Positions 28,701 through 35,348 of a stretch of 36,645 bases of DNA are shown here, one piece after another. The notes beneath the pieces are model-generated. The model was not told the origin of the DNA. It saw nothing but the letters and a program-made list of their open reading frames with translations, and searched no databases. The position numbers were made by a program, and so were the translations under genes. Origin of the DNA: Bacteroidales bacterium (GTDB lineage: Bacteria; Bacteroidota; Bacteroidia; Bacteroidales; GCA-2748055); the NCBI GenBank assembly GCA_029931975.1, contig JAOZQY010000038.1:1-36645 (forward strand), read 5' to 3'. Positions within the stretch are counted from its first letter, which is position 1. Every line of letters starts with the position of its first letter.

Positions 28701-28954
28701 CTGTCCTTCAGTCCCGTAGCCTCCCTTAAAAGTTTCATCTCCTCCAGTTCATCGCCCTCCCTGTAAAGGGAGAGAGCATGCAAGCGGTCCAGGATTCGCT
28801 GCTTCATCTCTCCCGCCGCTTTATTGGTAAAGGTGACAGCCAGAATATGTCGTTGAATACCCTTATGCCTGAAGAGAAGCTTCAGGTACTCCATGGTCAG
28901 CGCAAAGGTTTTTCCCGAACCAGCAGAAGCCTTATATATGTTTAGGGGGGGCAT
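25742..28954 (-). CDS. AddA/RecB-like UvrD-family helicase with C-terminal nuclease
   Basis: A 1070-residue superfamily 1 helicase. Walker A is ASAGSGKT (9-16), motif II LDEFQDT (384-390), then [11 protein letters not shown] (416-426), and a motif VI region [11 protein letters not shown]. The C-terminal PD-(D/E)XK nuclease has D1010 and D1023/K1025 (VVDFKF). It would resect broken DNA ends with the AddB-like partner and load RecA. The start ATG is followed at once by seven Cs. First gene of the addA-radical SAM-addB-channel series, divergent from mnmA. Confidence 0.9.
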   Translation of the reverse strand: MPPLNIYKASAGSGKTFALTMEYLKLLFRHKGIQRHILAVTFTNKAAGEMKQRILDRLHALSLYREGDELEEMKLLREATGLKDSAISQRSEALLKGILNDYSGFSVGTIDKFFQSVIRAFTREIGIQPGYNLELDHSRVLSLAVDRMFHDLGSREDLQRWLIRFAEERMESTASWNFKNEIILLGKQLFMEAFQSLFEHQNIEVLNKENLDLYLADIRRLERESNRLLKETGSFALQKIQMANLEPEGFSGASRSIPIIFLKARDGEKLSFSDTRLKGMTDPAPWLKKNDGPGILSLVENELMPLLNKLYQQWVVLNTVEAVRSYFYTLGILADIWNYVREYTREKNLFLIADSSRFLKGIIGGSQVPFIYERTGNRFHHIMLDEFQDTSFFQYENFRPLLDNSLASGNENLVVGDVKQSIYRWRNSDWKILASDLEEDFRHQELQIEKLDKNYRSSENIVRFNNSLFQLASALLGDEISRELSFSVISREEAHREEQRFRLAYDDVVQNIPDKLQGTGGRVQWHIFENEDGVFTEGVLESLPGWVEDLQATGIEPGQIAILVRSSRQGAQVASSLLEHARQSRKNGNFRLISNDSLLLIQNTSVSFLVSLLRYTLQPDHIVNNALLKQLYTLLQDDSVDVEGSRFMHELSPEKLFPTNFIEQKERLKLLPLYELSENLVEIFKLGQRSEDMPYIQAFQELIMELQRKEAMGVADFLDYWEQNGDKKSVAVSEASNAIRIMTIHKSKGLEFKAVIIPFCDWSLTPDSRHANILWCRTGGTGLDRIPVVPLKYKKELIHSSFAPDYYRERMKSYMDNLNLLYVACTRAKDQLILGLPGSKGKGMKKVNDLLAAILSSRPVKEPCTPPLKEFLDKNYLDYGESRPIVTKEKLKDPWEFSDYPVNVRSRSLRIRLRNDQFFVDEQGLFRTERSFGNMMHELFSGMKSLEDLTLLLDRYVQSGLVPRGERVSLEELIRSKIRQPLVSDWFSGRERVINERAILCGDSRVLRPDRVMIGPHKVTVVDFKFGEQQKSAYHKQVRGYMEQLKQMGHQQVDGYLWYVMLDQTIKVEA

Positions 28955-28970
28955 TATGTAAAGATAGAGA

Positions 28971-28998
28971 TTGGATTGATTAGAATTTCATATTTTTG
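28971..28998 (+). promoter_or_regulatory. mnmA promoter
   Basis: TTG (28971-28973), 17-base spacer and TATTTTTG (28991-28998), an exact -33/-7 pair. The transcript would start near 29004, downstream of the ATG at 28976, which supports the TTG at 29015 as the start codon. Confidence 0.65.
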
Positions 28999-29014
28999 TG
29001 CCAAAATAGAAACA

Positions 29015-30196
29015 TTGACAAAACGGGTTGTTGTAGGATTATCGGGAGGAGTTGATTCCAGTGTGGCTGCTTATCTTTTAAAAGAGAAAGGATATGAAGT
29101 CATTGGACTTTTTATGATCAACTGGCATGATAAAACCGGTGTGATTGATGCAGACTGTCCCTGGAACGAAGATGTGGTCTTTGCCGAACTGGTGGCCAAA
29201 AAGCTTGATATTCCATTTCATGTGGTGGATCTGAGTGAACCTTACCGGGAACGGGTCATCGATTATATGTTCTCCGAATACAAGTTGGGTCGGACCCCAA
29301 ATCCCGATGTGCTCTGCAACCGGGAGATTAAATTCGATGCTTTCCTGGAAGCGGCTGAAGCCTACAAACCCGATTATGTGGCAACGGGACACTATTGCAA
29401 GAAAGAGACCAGCCTGATAAACGGAACAACGATCCAGCACCTGCTGGCCGGGGATGACCCCAATAAGGACCAGAGTTATTTCCTTTGTCAGCTCTCCCAG
29501 GAACAACTGGCCAGAACTCTTTTTCCCATCGGACACCTTCAGAAATCTGAGGTAAGGAAGATTGCCAGGGCACAAAATCTCGCCTCGGCAGGAAAAAAAG
29601 ACTCACAGGGTATCTGTTTTGTTGGCAAGGTTCATCTTCCCGTTTTCCTGCAGCAGAAACTCAAAGCTAGGGAGGGTAATATCTTTGAGATACCGCCCAC
29701 GCTGCCCCAGTACAGTTCTGAAAAACAGGATATGAGCGATCTGGAAGCAGTCTGTTCACCCTGGGTATATGTCAAAGAAGATGGCACCTGGACGGGAAAA
29801 CACCAGGGGGCCCATTTCTTTACAGTGGGACAGCGTAAAGGCTTAAATGTGGGAGGAAAAACCTTACCCCTTTTTGTGATTGCCACTGATGTACAAACGA
29901 ATCGCATCTATGTCGGACAGGGACAAAATCATCCGGGACTGTTCCGCCGCGGACTAAAAATAAAATCCGGTGAGATACACTGGATCAGAAGGGACCTGGA
30001 GATGCAAGTCGGTGAGAGTCGCGATTACCTGCTTCGTATCCGTTACCGCCAGGCCTTGCAGGAAGGCACTCTACAGATGACCGAAAATGGTTTGTATATA
30101 AGCTTTCAGGAAGCCCAGCGTGGAATTGCACCCGGCCAGTTTGCTGCCTGGTACGATGGAGCAGAGCTCCTGGGTTCGGGTGTGATCGACCGGTAG
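29015..30196 (+). CDS. mnmA: tRNA 2-thiouridine(34) synthase
   Basis: A 393-residue enzyme that makes 2-thiouridine at the wobble position of tRNA-Lys, Glu and Gln. Seen: the PP-loop [15 protein letters not shown], the catalytic Cys of [12 protein letters not shown] and the second Cys of SQGICFVGK, and the RNA-binding C-terminal domain with [16 protein letters not shown] 29015 (giving [11 protein letters not shown]) is chosen: the conserved fold starts there and a promoter lies inside the longer ORF beginning at ATG 28976, whose extra residues are not conserved. The gap to the convergent cysH is 7 bases. Confidence 0.95.
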   Translation: MTKRVVVGLSGGVDSSVAAYLLKEKGYEVIGLFMINWHDKTGVIDADCPWNEDVVFAELVAKKLDIPFHVVDLSEPYRERVIDYMFSEYKLGRTPNPDVLCNREIKFDAFLEAAEAYKPDYVATGHYCKKETSLINGTTIQHLLAGDDPNKDQSYFLCQLSQEQLARTLFPIGHLQKSEVRKIARAQNLASAGKKDSQGICFVGKVHLPVFLQQKLKAREGNIFEIPPTLPQYSSEKQDMSDLEAVCSPWVYVKEDGTWTGKHQGAHFFTVGQRKGLNVGGKTLPLFVIATDVQTNRIYVGQGQNHPGLFRRGLKIKSGEIHWIRRDLEMQVGESRDYLLRIRYRQALQEGTLQMTENGLYISFQEAQRGIAPGQFAAWYDGAELLGSGVIDR

Positions 30197-30203
30197 CCAG
30201 GTT

Positions 30204-30923
30204 CTATTTCTTATGAAGGCCGCACTCCTTGTGCAGCTCATTTTCCCACCACCATCGGCCGGCCCGAATATCTTCACCCGGCTCTATTGCCCGGGTACAA
30301 GGTTCACAGCCAACACTGGGAAACCCACGCTCGTGCAGAAGATTATAAGGAATATTGTTTTTCTTAATGTAGTCCCACACATCCTTTTCAGTCCACTTGA
30401 TAAGCGGATTGATCTTCACCAGTCCGTTCGCAGCATCCCACTCCACCAGCTTGTTGAAAAACCTGGATACGGATTGATCCTTTCTCAATCCACATATCCA
30501 TGCCTGCTTGCCTTCAAAGGCCCTGGGAAGCTGGGCCACCTTTCGGATGAAACAACACAATTTTCGCTTCTCCACACTGTCATAAAAAAGATTGATCCCA
30601 TTCTCGGCAACCATCTTCTCCACCCTGGCAGCCTCGGGAAAATAAGTCTTCATACGAATACCAAAGTGTTTGTTGGTCCGGGCAATCAGATCGTAGGTTT
30701 CCGGGAAGAGCCTCCCCGTATCTAAAGTGAAAACCTCTGTATCTTTTTTCTGACGAAGCACCATCTCGGTAATTACCTGGTCCTCCAGTCCCAGACTGGT
30801 GGAGAGTACAATTTGATCTCCGAAATGCTGCAGGAAAAAGCCAATGACCTCTGCAGGACTCTTCTCCTTCAACTCCTCGTTCCATTGCGCTATCTGCGCC
30901 TTCATCCTATCTGTTGTTTCCAT
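30204..30923 (-). CDS. cysH: Adenylyl-sulfate (APS) reductase-type CysH
   Basis: A 239-residue PAPS-reductase-fold enzyme that reduces activated sulfate to sulfite with thioredoxin-like donors. The presence of C123-C124 and C206-x2-C209, the [4Fe-4S] ligands of the APS-using class, together with catalytic C234 in ECGLH, indicates it takes APS rather than PAPS. The other features STSLGLEDQV and TLDTGRLFPET fit. No other sulfate assimilation gene is present, so it stands alone here. It has its own promoter in the 20-base gap to the MurU-like gene. Confidence 0.93.
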   Translation of the reverse strand: METTDRMKAQIAQWNEELKEKSPAEVIGFFLQHFGDQIVLSTSLGLEDQVITEMVLRQKKDTEVFTLDTGRLFPETYDLIARTNKHFGIRMKTYFPEAARVEKMVAENGINLFYDSVEKRKLCCFIRKVAQLPRAFEGKQAWICGLRKDQSVSRFFNKLVEWDAANGLVKINPLIKWTEKDVWDYIKKNNIPYNLLHERGFPSVGCEPCTRAIEPGEDIRAGRWWWENELHKECGLHKK

Positions 30924-30933
30924 GATCTACAAA

Positions 30934-30941
30934 CAAAAATA
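30934..30941 (-). promoter_or_regulatory. -7 box for cysH
   Basis: Minus-strand TATTTTTG, exact TAnnTTTG match, with a TTG 16 bases upstream (slightly short spacing). It lies 11 bases before ATG 30923, giving a very short leader. Confidence 0.55.
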
Positions 30942-30943
30942 AC

Positions 30944-31693
30944 TTAAGAAAAAGATTCAAGTTTTCCCAGATCTGTCCAGCTATCGCGATCGTGCCTGTA
31001 CAGGTTAACCTGATGTGTATTCGCCAGTTCCAGGTAAAAAGGCATCAACGGAAAACGTTTCTCCTTAGGAAAAAGCGAAAAAACTTTAGGATCCATAATA
31101 TGAATGGCACTGAAAGCGATGGGCACAAGCCCCTCTGCTGTATCACCCGTAAGGATGGTCTCACCGCTACGATTATCACGCCATCCCTTCAGAAAGCCAT
31201 CTTCGCTCATCAGGAGGCTGCGGGAGGTAAGCCGTTCCTTTACTGCCAAGGTGGCAATTGCTCCGCTCTCCAGATGATCCCTGTACATGGCACGCAGATC
31301 GATATCACTTATGATATCCACATTATAAACCAGGAAGGGATTTTTTCCGAAAAACCAGGAGGCCTTTGCAATGCCTCCCCCGGTATCGAGCAGTTCCGCC
31401 TTTTCATGAGAAAACTCAATTTCAATCCCAAACATATCTTTAGCCTTCACAAAATCCATGACCATCTCCGCATAATGATGCACATTGATAACGATGGAGG
31501 TAAATCCCTCCGATTTCAGTTTAAGTATACTATGTTCCAATAAGGTATGTCCTTCCCACTCCAACAGTGCCTTGGGTTTGAAATCGGTCAGCGGCTTCAG
31601 ACGGGTTCCCAGTCCGGCCGCAAGAATCATTGCTTTATTTCCCTGAGTTTGCAACACCATACTATCTGTCTCCCTGCAAAGTTTTTTACTCAT
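30944..31693 (-). CDS. MurU-like sugar-phosphate nucleotidyltransferase
   Basis: A 249-residue nucleotidyltransferase with the signature AMILAAGLGTRLKPLTDFKPKAL, the sugar-nucleotide region LDTGGGIAKAS and the metal-binding segment YNVDIISDID. The length and pattern fit MurU (MurNAc-1-phosphate uridylyltransferase), which feeds recycled MurNAc into UDP-MurNAc; other NDP-sugar transferases are possible. The MurNAc-6-P etherase fusion two genes away supports the peptidoglycan-sugar role. The AmgK kinase partner is absent here. In-frame ATGs at M1, M12 and M22 are possible starts. Confidence 0.78.
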   Translation of the reverse strand: MSKKLCRETDSMVLQTQGNKAMILAAGLGTRLKPLTDFKPKALLEWEGHTLLEHSILKLKSEGFTSIVINVHHYAEMVMDFVKAKDMFGIEIEFSHEKAELLDTGGGIAKASWFFGKNPFLVYNVDIISDIDLRAMYRDHLESGAIATLAVKERLTSRSLLMSEDGFLKGWRDNRSGETILTGDTAEGLVPIAFSAIHIMDPKVFSLFPKEKRFPLMPFYLELANTHQVNLYRHDRDSWTDLGKLESFS

Positions 31694-31739
31694 CTGTTTC
31701 CTCTATTCAGACAATAACAGATATAATCAATGATTTGTT

Positions 31740-32468
31740 TTAATTCCTCTCCGTTTTCATGTGCTTGTTATAAATCACACGGGTCCTTTCCAGGTGATCT
31801 TTCATAATCACATAAGCATTTTTTTCATCCTGTTTTCGAATAGCATCCAGTATTTCCCTGTGGAACTTCAGGGTATTTACCTTCTCCCCTTCAATATTTC
31901 CATAGATGTAGTTACGCATCCTTGGAAGCAATGAGTAGATAGGCTCCATGGTTATCTGCACAATCGGATTCATTGTAGCTTTTGTAATGGTCAGGTGGAA
32001 ATGGTTATCCAGGTCTGCTTCCAACTGAGTATTGTCGGGGTCGCACTCTTCAAACCTGGTCAGGTTCCCGGCAAGGTCATCCAGGTCCTTTTTGGTCCGG
32101 CTAATGGCTGCAAGCTTCGCAATTTCAGGTTCAAAAATATACCTGACCTCTATGATCTGGGAAAGAAGATTTTTATCAAATTTCAGATCGTAATAGAGAT
32201 CCAGCGTTTTGATGGCATCCTCAATTTTAATCTCTGAAACATACATGCCACTCCCTTTATGGATATTAATTAATCCACGTGCACTCAGCCGTCTTAAAGC
32301 CTCCCTTAAAGCGGTCCTGCTAACGCCAAATGACTCGCACATCTCACGCTCGGTGGGTAATTTCGATCCAACAGTAAGTTTCTTCTCTCTGATGGCATTT
32401 TCAATGGTACGTTCAATACGTTGACTCAAAGTAAGTTTATTCCCAATATTTTGAAAAATATCATCCAT
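31740..32468 (-). CDS. GntR-family (FadR/FCD) transcriptional regulator
   Basis: A 242-residue regulator. The N-terminal winged helix-turn-helix has LPTEREMCESFGVSRTALREALRRL, followed by an FCD ligand-binding domain whose metal or acid ligands include the DNHFH region and the later HREIL. It probably senses a sugar acid or peptidoglycan sugar signal. ATG 32468 is chosen; the longer frame begins with TTG at 32492, inside an exact -7 box. Divergent from the kinase-MurQ gene, and its operator candidates overlap both promoters. Confidence 0.87.
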   Translation of the reverse strand: MDDIFQNIGNKLTLSQRIERTIENAIREKKLTVGSKLPTEREMCESFGVSRTALREALRRLSARGLINIHKGSGMYVSEIKIEDAIKTLDLYYDLKFDKNLLSQIIEVRYIFEPEIAKLAAISRTKKDLDDLAGNLTRFEECDPDNTQLEADLDNHFHLTITKATMNPIVQITMEPIYSLLPRMRNYIYGNIEGEKVNTLKFHREILDAIRKQDEKNAYVIMKDHLERTRVIYNKHMKTERN

Positions 32469-32489
32469 CACATCTATTTTTTGGGTAGA

Positions 32490-32521
32490 CAAATGTACTC
32501 ATTGAATAAATACTATTGCAA
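32490..32521 (-). promoter_or_regulatory. Promoter of the GntR regulator
   Basis: Minus-strand TTG (32521-32519), 21-base spacer, TACATTTG (32497-32490), an exact match; transcription near 32483 leaves about 15 bases to ATG 32468. Confidence 0.65.
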
Positions 32522-32546
32522 TTTAGAAATATTATCAGGTAATTTG
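32516..32546 (+). promoter_or_regulatory. Promoter of the kinase-MurQ gene
   Basis: TTG (32516-32518), 21-base spacer, TAATTTG (32540-32546), which has one base fewer than the consensus between TA and TTTG. It shares the palindromic TTGCAA -33 core with the divergent regulator promoter. Confidence 0.5.
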
Positions 32547-32572
32547 TCGTACATCATTCATATTACTATAAC

Positions 32573-34237
32573 ATGATTTTGATTGCAGACAGCGGGTCCA
32601 CCAAGACCGATTGGAGATTAATTGCAGGTGAAGAGATCCGCAGCTTATCAACAAGGGGGATCAATCCTTACCACTCCAGTGAAAAAGAGATTGCTGCAGA
32701 ACTATTGAAACTGGATTTCCAGGGAGATGAACAGAATATCCATGAAATCTATTTCTATGGCTCCGGTGTTGCTAACGAAGAGATGAAGGATATCATCCAG
32801 AGCTTGCTACAAAAACGAATAGGGGTCCACCCTTATATCCAGATCCAGGACGACCTTGTGGGAGTAGCTCGTGCACTTTTCAAAGAAAAAAGCGGAATTG
32901 CATGTATTCTGGGGACAGGATCCAACTCGGGATTATTTAAGGACGGGAAGATCTATGACAAGGTACCTGCAATGGGTTATTCCCTGGGTGATGAAGGAGG
33001 TGGTGCCGATATTGGAAAGCGTCTTGTAAATGCACTGCATAAACGAAACCTGAGTGATCAGTTGCGAGAAGCTATTATCGCTGAAGAGGGCCTCTCCATG
33101 GATCAGATCCTTGACAACGTCTATAATAAACCTCATGCGAACAGATATCTGGCCTCCTTAACAAAAATTGCAGCAAAACATATTGAAAATCAGGAGATCA
33201 GAAATATTGTTTCTGCCGCTTTTGAGGATTTCATTGATAAGAATATCTCCAAATACAGCAAGTACAGCTCCCTGGAGATCGGTTTCGCCGGATCAGTGGC
33301 CTGGTATTTCAGGGAAGTTCTCGCCGAGGTGATGGAGAAGCATCATTTGAAAATTAGCCTGATTATCCCCTCCCCCATAGAAGGCCTGGTCACCTATCAT
33401 AAGGAGCTTCATTCCAGTGGAAGGTCAGGATCGGTAACTATTACCGAATCGGACTCCAGGTATAATGACCTGGATAAGATGAGCGTCAAGGAGTTGCTTC
33501 ATAATATCAACCGGGAGGACAGTACAGTGCATCAGGCTATTCATTCCATTATCCCTAACATTGAGAAACTGGTGGAAGGTATTGTTCCCAGACTGATGAA
33601 AGGGGGACGGCTCTTTTATGTGGGTGCGGGCACCAGTGGTCGCCTGGGTATTGTGGATGCATCGGAGATTCCTCCCACATTCGGAGTTCCCTTCGATATT
33701 GTGATAGGAATCATTGCAGGTGGCGACAGGGCCATCAGGAAAGCGGTGGAGTCGGCCGAAGATGATATCGGTGGTGCCTGGCGTGATCTGGCCATCTATA
33801 AGCCGAATAAGAATGATGTGGTGGTGGGTATTGCGGCTTCCGGGAGAACACCCTATGTGATTGGTGCTGTTAAAGATGGTAAAAAACATGGTCTGCTAAC
33901 CGCCTGTATCACCAACAATCCCAATACAGAACTGGCGGCTGCAGTGGATTTCCCACTGGAGGCACTGGTGGGACCTGAATTTATTACCGGAAGCACCCGC
34001 ATGAAATCGGGAACCTCTCAGAAACTGATCCTCAATATGATTACTACCTCCACCATGATTAAACTCGGTCGTGTTAAAGGCAATAAGATGGTGGATATGC
34101 AGCTGACCAACGCCAAGTTGGTGGAGCGAGGTTCCAGGATGATCAGCGAAGAACTGGGACTGGAGATGGAAGAGTCCAAACGACTGCTTCTGCTACACGG
34201 ATCGGTTCGAAATGTACTGGATAGTTTCAAAAAGTGA
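32573..34237 (+). CDS. Bifunctional sugar kinase-MurNAc-6-phosphate etherase fusion
   Basis: A 554-residue two-domain protein. Residues 1-282 are a BadF/BadG/BcrA/BcrD-type kinase (DSGSTKTDW at 6-14, GTGSNSG at 114-120, GDEGGGADIG at 139-148), the class that includes GlcNAc kinase and clostridial MurK. Residues about 289-554 are MurQ, seen from ITESDSRYNDLD, GAGTSGRLGIVDASEIPP (catalytic-site E365), VESAED and GIAASGRTPYVIG. The fused enzyme could phosphorylate MurNAc and then remove lactate to give GlcNAc-6-P. The MurQ half lacks some 30 C-terminal residues of the E. coli protein. Regulated by the divergent GntR gene; the stop abuts the convergent qmoC-like stop. Confidence 0.92.
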   Translation: MILIADSGSTKTDWRLIAGEEIRSLSTRGINPYHSSEKEIAAELLKLDFQGDEQNIHEIYFYGSGVANEEMKDIIQSLLQKRIGVHPYIQIQDDLVGVARALFKEKSGIACILGTGSNSGLFKDGKIYDKVPAMGYSLGDEGGGADIGKRLVNALHKRNLSDQLREAIIAEEGLSMDQILDNVYNKPHANRYLASLTKIAAKHIENQEIRNIVSAAFEDFIDKNISKYSKYSSLEIGFAGSVAWYFREVLAEVMEKHHLKISLIIPSPIEGLVTYHKELHSSGRSGSVTITESDSRYNDLDKMSVKELLHNINREDSTVHQAIHSIIPNIEKLVEGIVPRLMKGGRLFYVGAGTSGRLGIVDASEIPPTFGVPFDIVIGIIAGGDRAIRKAVESAEDDIGGAWRDLAIYKPNKNDVVVGIAASGRTPYVIGAVKDGKKHGLLTACITNNPNTELAAAVDFPLEALVGPEFITGSTRMKSGTSQKLILNMITTSTMIKLGRVKGNKMVDMQLTNAKLVERGSRMISEELGLEMEESKRLLLLHGSVRNVLDSFKK

Positions 34238-35329
34238 TCACTTCCTGCCAATGGATCGGGCATAGAGTAACGCCGTGGTGCGATAAAAAATATGGCCCAG
34301 CTTGGTAAAGGGCAGGTACATAATCACGAACCAGACGACCACCAGGTGGAAAAAGTACAGATGGTAGGCTATGGCCCAGTTGCCAAAACGGGCCGCCTCC
34401 ACAAGGGTTCCTGAAAGGGTCAGCAGAGCAATGGCTACAAGCAGAAGCCAATCCGTATATCCGCTCTTTCCAAAGACTTCCCTGTTAAAGAGCCGTTGTG
34501 AGGTCATAATGCCCAAACCCGAATATATCATCAAAGAGGCCACATTCCCCATGATTTTAAAGGGATTGCTTAAAGGAAGCGGGTAGTTATTGGTAATGGT
34601 GGCAAATATAGCATAGATGGTCACAAGGATCAAAAGGGAAAAGCCAAAGAAGAGCAGCATATGGGCCAGCTTTCCAGGCTTCCTGGAACCGCATCCGGAA
34701 AAATTGGAATGGGAGAGAATCTCACCAAGGACCTTGCCCACGGGGATGCTATGGATACCTGATTCGCCCGGAGGTGTCTGCCGTTTCATATCCTTCCAGA
34801 ATCTACCAATTCCACAGGCTGCCATCAAATAAAAGAAAAGCGTAATGGCAGAAAAGGTTCCATTCAGCAGACCGTGCGGAAAGAAAGCTGAGTAATCCAC
34901 CGGACCTTCAGGAATCCTGAAAGTCCCGGCCAGGGACAGGATTGTAATTATTACAACAACAGGAATGGCAATTGCCACAGGCAACAAGGCCGGCTCACTA
35001 AGCAGTTTACCCAGGAAGCGGGGTCTTGCATAGTGCTGGTAGGTCTTCTGACGGATGGCCGCTATAACATCAGCGGGTTTTACATCGCGGGGACAGGATG
35101 AACTGCAGTCGCCACACTGGTGACAGAGCCAGATATCCACGTTCCCAATCAATTTGTCTTTCAATCCCCAACCTGACCAGACCATCTCCTTACGTGGGAA
35201 TGGTCTCTCGGCAGGAGCCAGCGAACATACAGCGGAACAGTTCCCGCACTGCATGCATTGGTTCAGCTGTGAGCCGCTCAGCTTGCTCAGCTCCCTCTTA
35301 AATCCAATATCTGGTATAACTTCTAACAT
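34238..35329 (-). CDS. qmoC: QmoC-like iron-sulfur/heme membrane subunit
   Basis: A 363-residue fusion of an HdrC-like ferredoxin domain and a NarI-like membrane domain. Cluster ligands are C25, C28, C31, C35 and C69, C72, C75, C79 (two CxxCxxCxxxC motifs). About six transmembrane helices follow, with His residues such as H223 (LAHM), H323 and H328 that could bind heme b. In Qmo complexes it links quinones to a flavin/Fe-S partner. The next gene, 19 bases away, encodes the partner. Which soluble enzyme it serves here is not visible. Confidence 0.85.
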   Translation of the reverse strand: MLEVIPDIGFKRELSKLSGSQLNQCMQCGNCSAVCSLAPAERPFPRKEMVWSGWGLKDKLIGNVDIWLCHQCGDCSSSCPRDVKPADVIAAIRQKTYQHYARPRFLGKLLSEPALLPVAIAIPVVVIITILSLAGTFRIPEGPVDYSAFFPHGLLNGTFSAITLFFYLMAACGIGRFWKDMKRQTPPGESGIHSIPVGKVLGEILSHSNFSGCGSRKPGKLAHMLLFFGFSLLILVTIYAIFATITNNYPLPLSNPFKIMGNVASLMIYSGLGIMTSQRLFNREVFGKSGYTDWLLLVAIALLTLSGTLVEAARFGNWAIAYHLYFFHLVVVWFVIMYLPFTKLGHIFYRTTALLYARSIGRK

Positions 35330-35348
35330 TAACTCACTAACTATTTCT

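Larger units (their letters stand above)
32488..32548. promoter_or_regulatory. Candidate operator pair for the GntR regulator
   Basis: GACAAAT (32488-32494) and ATTTGTC (32542-32548) are inverted copies spaced symmetrically around TTGCAA. The right copy forms TGTCGTACA (32545-32553), with GT and AC three bases apart as in FadR-type operators. Both overlap a -7 box. Confidence 0.45.

Noticed and set aside
30217-30245. Possible mnmA terminator inside cysH
   Set aside because: The hairpin has an internal mismatch and only a short T run, so the support is too weak to list.
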